Assembly (NCBI GenBank): GCA_043421945.1
Contig: JBHOGO010000046.1
Coordinates: forward strand, 1-36,157
Reading direction: 5' to 3'
Source: Thaumasiovibrio sp043421945
GTDB lineage: Bacteria; Pseudomonadota; Gammaproteobacteria; Enterobacterales; Vibrionaceae
Length of the DNA stretch: 36,157 nucleotides
Below the pieces are notes generated by a model, which worked only from the letters and a program-made list of their open reading frames with translations, made no database searches and was not told the origin of the DNA. Below are positions 25,059 to 33,831 of the stretch, piece by piece. Each line of letters starts with the position of its first letter. Within the stretch, counting starts at the first letter, position 1. A program made the translations under genes and the position numbers.

Positions 25059-25748
25059 CTAGATACGTGTAGAAAAACGGTAACCCGCGCCACGTACAGT
25101 TTGAACCATCTTATCATGGCCACCCGTTTCAAGTGCTTTACGCAAACGACGGATATGCACATCAACAGTTCGGTCTTCAACATAAACGTTGGTGCCCCAA
25201 ACTTGGTTTAGAAGTTGCTCTCGGCTATAAACACGCTCTTGGTGTGTCATAAAGAAGTGCAACATTTTAAACTCTGTTGGTCCCATATCAAGCGGCATCT
25301 CATTCGAAGTCACTCGGTGCGAAACAGGATCAAGCTTCAAGCCCTGCACGTCAATAACATCATCAAGTGCTGTTGGTGATACGCGACGCATCACGGCTTT
25401 TAAGCGAGCCATCAACTCTTTTGGTGAGAATGGCTTCGTGATGTAATCATCAGCGCCAACTTCCAGACCACGAACCTTATCTTCTTCTTCACCACGAGCC
25501 GTCAACATAACAACGGGAATCTGGCGAGTCAGTTCATCGCGCTTTAAGTGCTTGATGAGGTTGATGCCTGATCCTCCAGGCAGCATCCAATCGAGCAAGA
25601 TTAGCTCAGGATACGGTTCGCAAATTTTTTCTAACGCGGTATCATAATCTTCTGCTTCAACTGCATGATACCCTTTCTGTTCAAGCACGAAGCAAAGCAT
25701 TTCGCGGATTGGAGCTTCGTCTTCAACAACGAGGATGCGCTTAACCAT
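25059..25748 (-). CDS. phoB: Phosphate regulon response regulator PhoB
   Basis: PhoB binds Pho boxes and activates phosphate-starvation genes. The 229 residues equal the E. coli length. The receiver domain carries E9 and D10 (VVEDEAPIREML), the phosphorylated D53 in LLDWMLPGGSG, and K105 in ITKPFSPKEL. The C-terminal winged helix has EFKMLHFFMTH, YSREQLLNQVWG and TVDVHIRRLRKAL. The ATG at 25748 gives the standard MVKRILVVEDEAP. A TTG at 25769 is open but not needed. Its promoter carries a Pho box, so it should control its own synthesis. Confidence 0.98.
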   Translation of the reverse strand: MVKRILVVEDEAPIREMLCFVLEQKGYHAVEAEDYDTALEKICEPYPELILLDWMLPGGSGINLIKHLKRDELTRQIPVVMLTARGEEEDKVRGLEVGADDYITKPFSPKELMARLKAVMRRVSPTALDDVIDVQGLKLDPVSHRVTSNEMPLDMGPTEFKMLHFFMTHQERVYSREQLLNQVWGTNVYVEDRTVDVHIRRLRKALETGGHDKMVQTVRGAGYRFSTRI

Positions 25749-25786
25749 AGTGTATCTATACCTAGTCAACTATAAAATCTGGTGCC

Positions 25787-25820
25787 ATTATGTGTGTTTA
25801 TTATGACACTTTTGTGACCA
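25787..25820 (-). promoter_or_regulatory. PhoB-dependent promoter of phoB-phoR-pstS
   Basis: On the minus strand TGGTCAC (25814-25820) and GTGTCAT (25803-25809) repeat at 11 bases, and ten bases further on is a CATAAT -10 (25787-25792). The geometry equals the pstC promoter. The start point would be near 25780, with a leader of about 32 bases. Confidence 0.8.
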
Positions 25821-25895
25821 GTGATGAATTTTTAACAGGGCTTAAATGGTATATAAAGCCACCATTAATTATTCATCATCAATTATTTACTCGTA

Positions 25896-28800
25896 CTATC
25901 CTTTCACTTTTACCTGGCTACGACCGCCCCCTAATGCCTCCACAGACACCTGGACACCAATTCGTTCAACTAAAGTAGAGACATGAGAAATCACGCCAAT
26001 TTGACGCCCGTTAGCCTGCAATGCATCTAAACATGCCAACGCCATTTCTAAGCTATCAGGATCTAAGGTACCAAAGCCTTCATCAATAAAGAGCGACCCT
26101 AGCTGACGAGTATCAGCGGCCAACGATGCCAGCGCGAGCGCCAAAGAGAGTGATAGCAAAAAGCTCTCTCCACCCGATAAAGACTCGACACTGCGCACTT
26201 CATCTCCCATATCGTGATCAACAACTTGCAGAGCAAGAGGCGCTCCCGGGACTGGCTGAAGTGCATAACGAGGGGCAAGCTCTTGTAAGTGAGTATTCGC
26301 CACCAGCACAAGTTGTTGCAGTGTTAGCCCTTGAGCCAACGTTCGAAACTTATTACCAGTAGCAGAGCCGATTAACTCACTCATTTTTAGCCACAATTCT
26401 GTTTTTTGCTGTTGCTGTGTGACTTTTAGATGTAGATCTCCGGCCTGCACTTCCGCTTTAATGGACTCATCCCACTGGCGTTTAGCTTCATATAAGGCAT
26501 TATCTTGAGACTTTTTACTTTCTTGTAAGTAATGCTGACGCTCACGTAATTGCGCTGCAACAAGCTCTAGATCTTCACACTCCACCATCTCTAACCAAGC
26601 TTTTAGCAACTCGACTTTAATGCCTTGCGCCACATACGCTTGGTGCCTCTCATCCACTCTGGTCACTGCTTGTGTCAGTCGCTGATCAAGCGAGCGAATA
26701 AACTCTCTTTCCTGAATAACCCATTCTGACGAGTACTGTAATAATGCCTCTAAATCAGCCGCAGATAACCCCATATTATCCAGCCAATTTTGACAGTTTT
26801 GCTTTTGCACTTCGAGTTCAAGCAACATCTCTGACGCTTGCTTCTCCAACAACTGTCGCTCATTAGAAAGTCCCGCATGAGCTTCACTTAGCTTGTTGTA
26901 TCGCTCCAATGAAGCATTCAACGCACTTTGCCCAACTTCCCGCGCAGATTTACTCGCCTGTTCTAGTTCAGACAGCAATTTTTCGCCCACCAGCGCATAG
27001 CGTTGTGCCCAAAGTAGGTTTGATTTTTCATTAAGTTCGGTGCGTTCATTCTCTAGGTTGGTCATTTGCTGCTGGGCATTGGCCAGCTTAGCACCGAGCT
27101 CTGACAACTTAGGCGCGTTACCACTCAAGAACGTATCAATATTGATAACGATCTGCTGCAACTCGGCATAGCGCTGCAGCTTCGCCTGAAAAGCATCAAG
27201 TTGGTCTTGATGGTGTACAAGATCCAGCCACGACTCATGACCAAATAGTTGGTTGAGGATCAGTGACCGAGATTGTTGTACTTCACGTGCATACTCCAAT
27301 GTTGCATTGGTACTATTCACTCGTTCATCGAACTGGATTTTTTCTTGTTCTAACTGATAGTAACGCTTCTGCGCATTTTGCTCTGCTTGATTGAGTTCAG
27401 CCAACTCATTCAACCATTTTTTACCCTGTTGAATCTGTAGCTGACGTTGATGGTATTCCGCTTCAAGCTTGCTGATATTCTGTCGCAGTGCCTCTCCTTC
27501 TGTTCGCCATAATTCAGGTTCTGATTGCCAAATACCGCTCTTCACTTCATGCCCTACGACATGTTGTAGACGAGAGAGAATGTTCTCCTGAATCTGCACT
27601 TCATGGCTTATTCGCTGAGATAACACCGGAAGCTGTTGCTCTGTGTGCGCGATTTGTTGGACAAGGTAGCGATGTTGAGCATCGCCTTGCTGTAACGTTG
27701 TCTGAAGCTCTCCAATACGAACTTGCTGCTGCTGTAGTAACGATGCGACTACAGGGTGACTTTCCGCATAAGGGTGCGATTCTGCACCACACAACGGACA
27801 TGGTTCACCCTCTTGAAGAAGATGACGGTAGTCTTCAAGCTTCGCCGTTTCAAAACTCTGATCATAGCTACGCTGCGCTTCTTTCAACTGCGCCCGTTGA
27901 ATATCAAGCTGTGGTAATAATTCAGCCTCTTCTCGCTGCAGTGCCAATAGTCCACTTTGCAGTTTATCTAACTCACGGTATGAATCTTGGCGTTTCAACT
28001 CGCTGTTCTGCCACTCTTGGCTCAGCGCTAGCTGCTGACCAAGCTTATCGAGACGCTGCTGTCTCTGTGTATATTCTGTTTGCTGTGCATGTTGTTTGGC
28101 TTCTAATGTCTCTACATCAAGCTGACTACACTGCTCTTCAAGCGTATTTTTTTGTTGTGTTATATGCTGCTGGTGACGGGTAATCTCTTGTCGTTCACCT
28201 TGCTGACGATGCTGATTTTGTTTTAATACTTCGATCTGCTGCTGTGCATCATGCTGTTGTCGATAAGCTGTTCGATACTGGTTGAGGTTATCGAGTATTG
28301 GCTCTAGCTGCTCCGTCAATCCGGCAAGATTCGCATATTGGCTCTGTTCATTGAGTCGTAACGTCCGCTCTGATTGAGCATCATGGTGCTGCTGCTGAGC
28401 AACTTGTAACTCCGAGGTTATCGCTTGCAATGCCTGTTGGTGAGTTGCATGCTGCTGCGTTAAAGTCGTGATTCTATTTGAGACACCTTCTCTCTGGGTA
28501 TCAAGGGATGCAGCCTCACGAAGCTTTGGCTCTAACTCGCTCCATTGCTGATCCAATACCAGCAAGTGCTGACGATGCTGGTTAACGGCTAGGTCACTTT
28601 CTTGCTGCCATTGCTGATGCTGAGCAAGATTTTGGTGCAATTGTTCAATCGATTGCTGGTGTAACTGAATACTCTGCTGAGTTTTATCGCGCTGGCTAAA
28701 GTCACTTTTCGCTGGCTGAACATCTTCAACTTGCTTTAATGTTTGTAACCTTGGATCGGCATCGTCTCGTTGCTGCTGGCACTGTTGTTGATCTGTGATC

Positions 28801-29639
28801 GCCTGTTGCCAGCTCTTCTCTAATTGATGAAACTGATCCAATTGGCTCTGGTGGGCTTGAGCTTCTTGAAGCGCCACCTCTGCTTTTTTATTGGACTCCG
28901 TCAATTGAGAAATTTGCTCTGCCAAACGCTCTTTATCATCTTCACTGAGCAGCGCAATATCGCCCAATTGATCATGTAAACGTTCTAATGCTTGCTTCTC
29001 TTCACGGGCACGCTCATGCGCGGCAATAGAGAGCTGAGAATAGATCTCTCCCCCAGTCATTCGCTCTAACAACGTGGCACGATCATCAGCACCAGCTTTT
29101 AAAAATGCGGCAAACTCACCCTGTGGGAGCATCACGGCACGACGAAACTGGTCAAAACTCAATCCAATTAATCGCTCGATTTCACTTTGCAGCTCTTGTT
29201 TCTTACCTGCAAATCGTTGCCCTGTTTCCAAGTTTTCTAGCCACTGCTCGGATGCCTGAATACGACCATCCGCTCGGCCTCTGGCGCGTCTAACTTGCCA
29301 ATGCGCACGCCATAAAGAACCATCATGGGCTCGAAAGTCGACCTCAGAAAAACCTTCGGCTTTACCGCGGCTTAATACACTTCGAACATCATTGGCTTTG
29401 AGGCGAGAAACATCGTCCCCACGTCCAATTTCAGCATCATTTTTCTTATTTGCTTGAAGACGAGGAATACGGTCAAACAGTGCTAAACAGATAGCATCAA
29501 GGAGGGTTGATTTTCCCGCTCCCGTTCGACCAGTAATAGCAAAAAGGCCAGCGTCACCTAATCGACCGTGGGCAAAATCAATCTCAAATTTAGCTTGAAG
29601 GCTTGCAAGGTTCTCACCTCTTAAGGCAAGTATTTTCAT
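25896..29639 (-). CDS. sbcC: Exonuclease subunit SbcC
   Basis: SbcC is the Rad50-like ATPase of the SbcCD nuclease, which cuts DNA hairpins and blocked ends. It has 1247 residues. Walker A is GRTGAGKST (37-45), the zinc hook is CPLC (C614, C617) at the centre, and the ABC signature LSGGES lies near 1155. Walker B is LFIDEGFGTLD from 1183, with the switch histidine in GVISHV. Between them lie long glutamine-rich coiled-coil arms. It is about 200 residues longer than E. coli SbcC (1048), through longer arms. Its start overlaps the sbcD stop by four bases (ATGA). Confidence 0.96.
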   Translation of the reverse strand: MKILALRGENLASLQAKFEIDFAHGRLGDAGLFAITGRTGAGKSTLLDAICLALFDRIPRLQANKKNDAEIGRGDDVSRLKANDVRSVLSRGKAEGFSEVDFRAHDGSLWRAHWQVRRARGRADGRIQASEQWLENLETGQRFAGKKQELQSEIERLIGLSFDQFRRAVMLPQGEFAAFLKAGADDRATLLERMTGGEIYSQLSIAAHERAREEKQALERLHDQLGDIALLSEDDKERLAEQISQLTESNKKAEVALQEAQAHQSQLDQFHQLEKSWQQAITDQQQCQQQRDDADPRLQTLKQVEDVQPAKSDFSQRDKTQQSIQLHQQSIEQLHQNLAQHQQWQQESDLAVNQHRQHLLVLDQQWSELEPKLREAASLDTQREGVSNRITTLTQQHATHQQALQAITSELQVAQQQHHDAQSERTLRLNEQSQYANLAGLTEQLEPILDNLNQYRTAYRQQHDAQQQIEVLKQNQHRQQGERQEITRHQQHITQQKNTLEEQCSQLDVETLEAKQHAQQTEYTQRQQRLDKLGQQLALSQEWQNSELKRQDSYRELDKLQSGLLALQREEAELLPQLDIQRAQLKEAQRSYDQSFETAKLEDYRHLLQEGEPCPLCGAESHPYAESHPVVASLLQQQQVRIGELQTTLQQGDAQHRYLVQQIAHTEQQLPVLSQRISHEVQIQENILSRLQHVVGHEVKSGIWQSEPELWRTEGEALRQNISKLEAEYHQRQLQIQQGKKWLNELAELNQAEQNAQKRYYQLEQEKIQFDERVNSTNATLEYAREVQQSRSLILNQLFGHESWLDLVHHQDQLDAFQAKLQRYAELQQIVINIDTFLSGNAPKLSELGAKLANAQQQMTNLENERTELNEKSNLLWAQRYALVGEKLLSELEQASKSAREVGQSALNASLERYNKLSEAHAGLSNERQLLEKQASEMLLELEVQKQNCQNWLDNMGLSAADLEALLQYSSEWVIQEREFIRSLDQRLTQAVTRVDERHQAYVAQGIKVELLKAWLEMVECEDLELVAAQLRERQHYLQESKKSQDNALYEAKRQWDESIKAEVQAGDLHLKVTQQQQKTELWLKMSELIGSATGNKFRTLAQGLTLQQLVLVANTHLQELAPRYALQPVPGAPLALQVVDHDMGDEVRSVESLSGGESFLLSLSLALALASLAADTRQLGSLFIDEGFGTLDPDSLEMALACLDALQANGRQIGVISHVSTLVERIGVQVSVEALGGGRSQVKVKG

Positions 29640-30880
29640 TCGTGTTCTTCCTCGCGCGCTTCAACGTGATCCATTAATTGCTCAAAAGCCTGCAACATTT
29701 GCGAATCAGGCTCTCCTTGATATTTATTTTGCCAGCTCAATGTAAACACATCCAAAGGCGAAACATCACTCAGACGCTGCTTACCCAGCGATGGTGCGTC
29801 ACTGTTTTGTTGATAATGGGTCGTTATTTTTGCCAGGCGAACAGGCTTGTCGGTAAGTACTTCCGCTATCTTTTCGCGTAATAGTGCTTGGGGCTTATCA
29901 AGCAATACGTTGACCTCTAACAACGGTTGATAAGCGGGTAGTTTGTCCTCTAACGTCAAATGGCTTAATGCTTCAAGGACCTCATCTAACGAGCTAGGCT
30001 TGTTCGGTACACGCAGCATATCAACGGTTCGTGGAACCAAATGAGGTTCAATGACCGTCACATTTTGCTCTTCTATTGAGGCGATAATGACTTGGTGACG
30101 GTAGTCTTTTTCAGAAAGAGATAACGGGATGGGTGAGCCACAGTATCGAACATGCTCTTTCCCACCAACCCGTTGTGCGAGATGAAGATGTCCGAGTGCG
30201 ACGTAGCTTATTGCTTCATCAAACATACTGATCGGTAAGGCGTGCTGGTTTCCACCTAGAACTCGTCGCTCAGACATTTCAGAAATTTGAGACGATGCCA
30301 TGAATGCATGCCCCATACCAATGAGTGCTTGCCTACTCTCTTGCTTAGAAAGCGCAGCCTCTGTCATTTGGCAATAGAGTTGCTCAACGCCTTTAATCAG
30401 CCGATCGTCATCTTCTGCGAGGTTTTCGGTACGTAAATCACTGCTTCTTAGAAAAGGAACTGCAAGTACCCAAGCTGTTGTGGTGCCATGCTTGTTCGTT
30501 AGCGGCACCAACATACGATCAGTATCAAGCGTGCCATCTTGTTGACGTACGATGCCACCAACAAGATGCAAATCAAACGCTTTTAGTAATTCATGTGGCG
30601 CATCAAGCTTTGAAGGTGAATCATGGTTCCCCCCAATCATCACCACGTCGAGGTGGGGCAAGCGCTTCGCTAGCGTGGCAAGAAAACGGTATAACATCTG
30701 CCAAGCACTGGCTGGCGGATTCGCAGTATCAAAAATATCGCCAGCGACTAATAAGGCATCAACCTCTTCCGCCACCAGTAACTCAATGAGCCAATCGAGG
30801 AAGTGTTGATGCTCTGTGTCTCGTGAATATCCGTGGAGCTGATGCCCCAAATGCCAATCCGATGTATGAAGTATTTTCAT
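29636..30880 (-). CDS. sbcD: Exonuclease subunit SbcD
   Basis: SbcD is the Mre11-like nuclease partner of SbcC. It has 414 residues with the metallophosphoesterase motifs TSDWHLGH (D8, H10), VAGDIFD (D48), GGNHD and GHLH in order. A C-terminal capping domain of about 130 residues follows. The ATG at 30880 opens the sbcD-sbcC operon. The 122-base gap to the divergent rdgC gene must hold both promoters, but I cannot pick convincing hexamers there. Confidence 0.96.
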   Translation of the reverse strand: MKILHTSDWHLGHQLHGYSRDTEHQHFLDWLIELLVAEEVDALLVAGDIFDTANPPASAWQMLYRFLATLAKRLPHLDVVMIGGNHDSPSKLDAPHELLKAFDLHLVGGIVRQQDGTLDTDRMLVPLTNKHGTTTAWVLAVPFLRSSDLRTENLAEDDDRLIKGVEQLYCQMTEAALSKQESRQALIGMGHAFMASSQISEMSERRVLGGNQHALPISMFDEAISYVALGHLHLAQRVGGKEHVRYCGSPIPLSLSEKDYRHQVIIASIEEQNVTVIEPHLVPRTVDMLRVPNKPSSLDEVLEALSHLTLEDKLPAYQPLLEVNVLLDKPQALLREKIAEVLTDKPVRLAKITTHYQQNSDAPSLGKQRLSDVSPLDVFTLSWQNKYQGEPDSQMLQAFEQLMDHVEAREEEHE

Positions 30881-31002
30881 TGCCGCGCTTATTTATCCAT
30901 GGCTGATTTCATGCATTTGATTCTACCAATAACCAAGACAAAAACACCTTAATCGCATAATATTGTCGCTCTTGTGCGAACATTGGGAACACACCTAACA
31001 TG

Positions 31003-31914
31003 ATGTGGTTTAAAAACATACTTGCCTATCGCTTTAGCCGCGATATCGAGATCAACGCTGATGAACTTGAAAAGCAACTGGAAGAGTTTCGCTTTACACC
31101 TTGCGGTAGCCAAGACCAGCAAAAATATGGCTGGGTGACGGCAATGGGCCGCCATGGTGACATGATGACCCATGTATCTGGTGACAATATTTTAGTTTGT
31201 GCCCGCAAAGAAGAGAAAATGATCCCGGCCTCTGTGGTCAAAGACTCATTGAATGCCAAAGTTGATGCCATGGAACTAGAGCAAGGTCGTCCTCTTAAGA
31301 AAAAAGAGAAAGACGCACTAAAAGACGACATTATTGTCGACTTGCTTCCTCGTGCCTTCAGCCGCTTCAGCCAAACTTTTGCATTGATTATGCCTAAGCA
31401 AGGTTACGTTTTGGTTGATGCCGGTAGCTCTAAGAAGTCTGAAGAGTTACTTGCATTGCTTAGAAAATCAATGGGTAGCCTACCAGTCGTGCCTGTCATT
31501 GCAGAAAAAGCCGTAGAATTAACGCTAACGGAATGGGTTCGTAGCCAACAATCGCCGAAAGGCTTTGTGATGGGCGAAGAAGCTGAGCTAAAAGCCATTC
31601 TTGAAGAAGGTGGCGTGATCCGCTGCAAACAGCAAGATCTTGGTAGTGACGAGATTATGGCTCACATTGAAGCTGATAAGCTGGTGACTAAACTGGCTAT
31701 CGACTGGCAAGAACGAATCAACTTTATCCTTGGTGAAGATCTTTCGATCAAACGCGTTAAGTTTTCAGAAGAGTTACGCGATCAAAACGAAGATATCGAT
31801 CGTGAAGACGTCGCTCAGCGCTTTGATGCTGACATGTCGCTATTCTGTGGTGAAATGGCTGTCTTCCTACCCGATCTTTTCGAGGCTGTTGGTGGCTTAG
31901 AAAGTCGCGACTAA
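31003..31914 (+). CDS. rdgC: Recombination-associated protein RdgC
   Basis: RdgC is a ring-shaped, non-specific DNA-binding protein that restrains RecA. It has 303 residues with family blocks MWFKNILAYR, FTPCGSQDQ, ICAxKEEKM-like LVCARKEEKM, LPRAFSRFSQTF, KSMGSLPVVP, ELTLTEWVRS and ELRDQNEDIDRED. The second of two adjacent ATG codons (31003) gives the family start; the one at 31000 adds a single Met. It is divergent from sbcDC, so three DNA-end or recombination genes sit together. A strong terminator follows. Confidence 0.96.
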   Translation: MWFKNILAYRFSRDIEINADELEKQLEEFRFTPCGSQDQQKYGWVTAMGRHGDMMTHVSGDNILVCARKEEKMIPASVVKDSLNAKVDAMELEQGRPLKKKEKDALKDDIIVDLLPRAFSRFSQTFALIMPKQGYVLVDAGSSKKSEELLALLRKSMGSLPVVPVIAEKAVELTLTEWVRSQQSPKGFVMGEEAELKAILEEGGVIRCKQQDLGSDEIMAHIEADKLVTKLAIDWQERINFILGEDLSIKRVKFSEELRDQNEDIDREDVAQRFDADMSLFCGEMAVFLPDLFEAVGGLESRD

Positions 31915-31937
31915 TCCTTTTCTCCGCTGAATACCCA

Positions 31938-31997
31938 AAATGCCCAATGTTTTAACGCCTACGAATGCGGAATAGATAACATTGGGCATTTATTTTT
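31938..31997 (+). terminator. Long-stem terminator after rdgC
   Basis: A perfect 14-bp stem (31938-31951 with 31978-31991) with a 26-base loop is followed by ATTTTT. The left arm starts 23 bases after the rdgC stop codon. Confidence 0.8.
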
Positions 31998-32147
31998 CCA
32001 GTATGGCATTAAAAGCTTCCCCCAATACCTCATCTAACCACCATCCCCCCCTTTTTATTGTGCCATTAAAGCTGTAAAATCCAGCCTCCCTCCATACCAC
32101 ACGGTGGTTTGGCCTGATTTGCAATCAGATAAAAGAGATTACAAGCA

Positions 32148-33506
32148 ATGTTTACTCCAGAATTACTATCGCCTGCGGGCAGCCTCAAAAATATGCGTTA
32201 TGCGTTCGCTTACGGCGCAGATGCCGTCTATGCGGGACAACCACGCTACAGCCTTCGTGTACGTAACAATGAGTTCAACCACGAAAACTTAAAGATCGGT
32301 ATCGATGAGGCTCACGCCCAAGGTAAAAAGCTTTATGTTGTGTGTAATATTCAACCACATAACTCAAAACTGAAAACCTTTATCCGCGACTTGAAGCCTA
32401 TTGTTGAAATGGGCCCTGACGCTTTAATTATGTCAGATCCAGGTCTGATCATGATGGTGCGTGAAAACTTCCCAGACGTCGCAATTCACCTTTCAGTACA
32501 AGCTAACGCGGTAAACTGGGCGACAGTAAAATTTTGGTCAACTCAAGGTGTTGAGCGTGTCATTCTATCTCGTGAGCTTTCACTGGAAGAGATTGAAGAG
32601 ATCCGTGAACATTGCCCTGAAACTGAACTAGAAATCTTCGTCCACGGCGCGCTTTGCATGGCGTACTCTGGTCGTTGCCTACTTTCTGGTTACATCAATA
32701 AACGTGACCCTAACCAAGGGACATGCACGAATGCTTGCCGTTGGGATTACAACGTAGAAAAAGCAACAGAAGACGAAGCTGGTCAGATCGTTGAGATTCA
32801 AGAAGCGGAAGAGCGTCCAAACAACACACTAGGCTTAGGCAAGCCAATTGATGATGTTGTTTTGCTTGAAGAAGGTCGTCGCCCAGGTGAGAAAATGGCA
32901 GCTTTCGAAGATGAGCATGGTACTTACATCATGAACTCAAAAGACTTGCGTGCTATTCAGCATGTTGAGCGTTTAACTAAAATGGGTGTGCACTCATTGA
33001 AAATTGAAGGCCGTACTAAGTCTTTCTACTACTGTGCACGTACCGCTCAAGTTTATCGTAAAGCCATTGATGATGCTGTTGCTGGCAAACCATTTGATGA
33101 AAGCCTAATGGGTACGCTAGAAAGTCTTGCGCACCGTGGTTACACTGAAGGCTTCCTTAAGCGTCACAACCACACTGAATACCAAAACTATGACTACGGT
33201 TATTCTGTGTCTGATGCTCAGCAATTTGTTGGTGAATTCACTGGCAAACGCCGTGGTGATTTAGCCGAAGTTGAAGTGAAGAACAAATTCGTGGTTGGCG
33301 ATAGCTTAGAGCTAATGACACCACAAGGAAACGTCGTATTCACACTAGAAGCGATGGAAAACCGTAAGTCAGAAGTAATTGATGATGCCAAAGGAAACGG
33401 CCATTTTGTGTTTATTCCGGTACCGGCTGATATGGATCTTGAGTACGGCTTGCTAATGCGTAATCTAGGCAATGGCGAAGATACCCGTAACCCACACGGT
33501 AAATAA
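32148..33506 (+). CDS. trhP: tRNA U34 hydroxylation protein TrhP (YegQ, peptidase U32 family)
   Basis: TrhP (formerly YegQ) takes part in prephenate-dependent 5-hydroxylation of the wobble uridine in tRNAs. It looks like a U32 peptidase but is a tRNA-modification protein. It has 452 residues with the U32 signature HGALCMAYSGRC and the cysteines C170, C177, C193 and C197, probable Fe-S ligands. Other family blocks are ELLSPAGSLKNMRYAF and LKIEGRTKSFYYCART. The ATG at 32148 has GAGAT upstream. It is followed after only three bases by a ferredoxin gene, which suggests shared expression and function. Confidence 0.94.
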   Translation: MFTPELLSPAGSLKNMRYAFAYGADAVYAGQPRYSLRVRNNEFNHENLKIGIDEAHAQGKKLYVVCNIQPHNSKLKTFIRDLKPIVEMGPDALIMSDPGLIMMVRENFPDVAIHLSVQANAVNWATVKFWSTQGVERVILSRELSLEEIEEIREHCPETELEIFVHGALCMAYSGRCLLSGYINKRDPNQGTCTNACRWDYNVEKATEDEAGQIVEIQEAEERPNNTLGLGKPIDDVVLLEEGRRPGEKMAAFEDEHGTYIMNSKDLRAIQHVERLTKMGVHSLKIEGRTKSFYYCARTAQVYRKAIDDAVAGKPFDESLMGTLESLAHRGYTEGFLKRHNHTEYQNYDYGYSVSDAQQFVGEFTGKRRGDLAEVEVKNKFVVGDSLELMTPQGNVVFTLEAMENRKSEVIDDAKGNGHFVFIPVPADMDLEYGLLMRNLGNGEDTRNPHGK

Positions 33507-33509
33507 ACC

Positions 33510-33764
33510 ATGGCATTATTGATTACCGACAAATGCATTAACTGCGACATGTGTGACCCAGAGTGTCCAAATGGTGCAATCACGATGGGGGATGAATTCT
33601 ATGAAATCGACCCTATGCTTTGTACTGAGTGTAAAGGCCATTATGAAAAACCAACCTGTCAGTCGGTTTGTCCTATCACTAAATGCATTATCGTTGATCC
33701 GAACAATATCGAGTCAGATGAAGCACTGCTCGACAAGTTTGTTCAGATTCAAGGCCTAGCTTAA
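33510..33764 (+). CDS. yfhL: YfhL-type 2[4Fe-4S] ferredoxin
   Basis: This 84-residue ferredoxin has two cluster motifs. C9, C12, C15 and C19 form the first (CINCDMCDPECP). C38, C41, C50 and C54 form the second, with an eight-residue insert between C41 and C50 and a C-terminal extension containing C59. Insert and tail mark the Allochromatium-type YfhL/Fdx family of low-potential ferredoxins. In E. coli yfhL lies apart from yegQ; here it starts three bases after trhP. It is therefore a good candidate electron donor or cluster partner for TrhP, by inference from context. Confidence 0.93.
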   Translation: MALLITDKCINCDMCDPECPNGAITMGDEFYEIDPMLCTECKGHYEKPTCQSVCPITKCIIVDPNNIESDEALLDKFVQIQGLA

Positions 33765-33785
33765 GCGGCTAATCGTCAGCCGCTT
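33763..33785. terminator. Hairpin at the end of yfhL
   Basis: AAGCGGCT and AGCCGCTT (33763-33770 and 33778-33785) form a perfect 8-bp stem with a seven-base loop starting at the yfhL stop codon. No T-tract follows. A second stem, GCGTCTC with GAGACGC, lies at 33800-33821. Together they separate two convergent genes. Confidence 0.5.
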
Positions 33786-33831
33786 GATTCATAAGTATTG
33801 CGTCTCCTCTCTGCGAGACGCTATCACTTCA

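Noticed and set aside
27488..28183. 231-codon plus-strand open frame opposite sbcC
   Set aside because: It is an antisense shadow of the glutamine-rich coiled-coil region. It has no family resemblance and no ribosome site, and the sbcC frame is certain.
32045..32056. C7-T5 tract upstream of trhP as a phase-variation site
   Set aside because: The tract is short, lies about 90 bases before a housekeeping tRNA-modification gene and is not placed between promoter hexamers.
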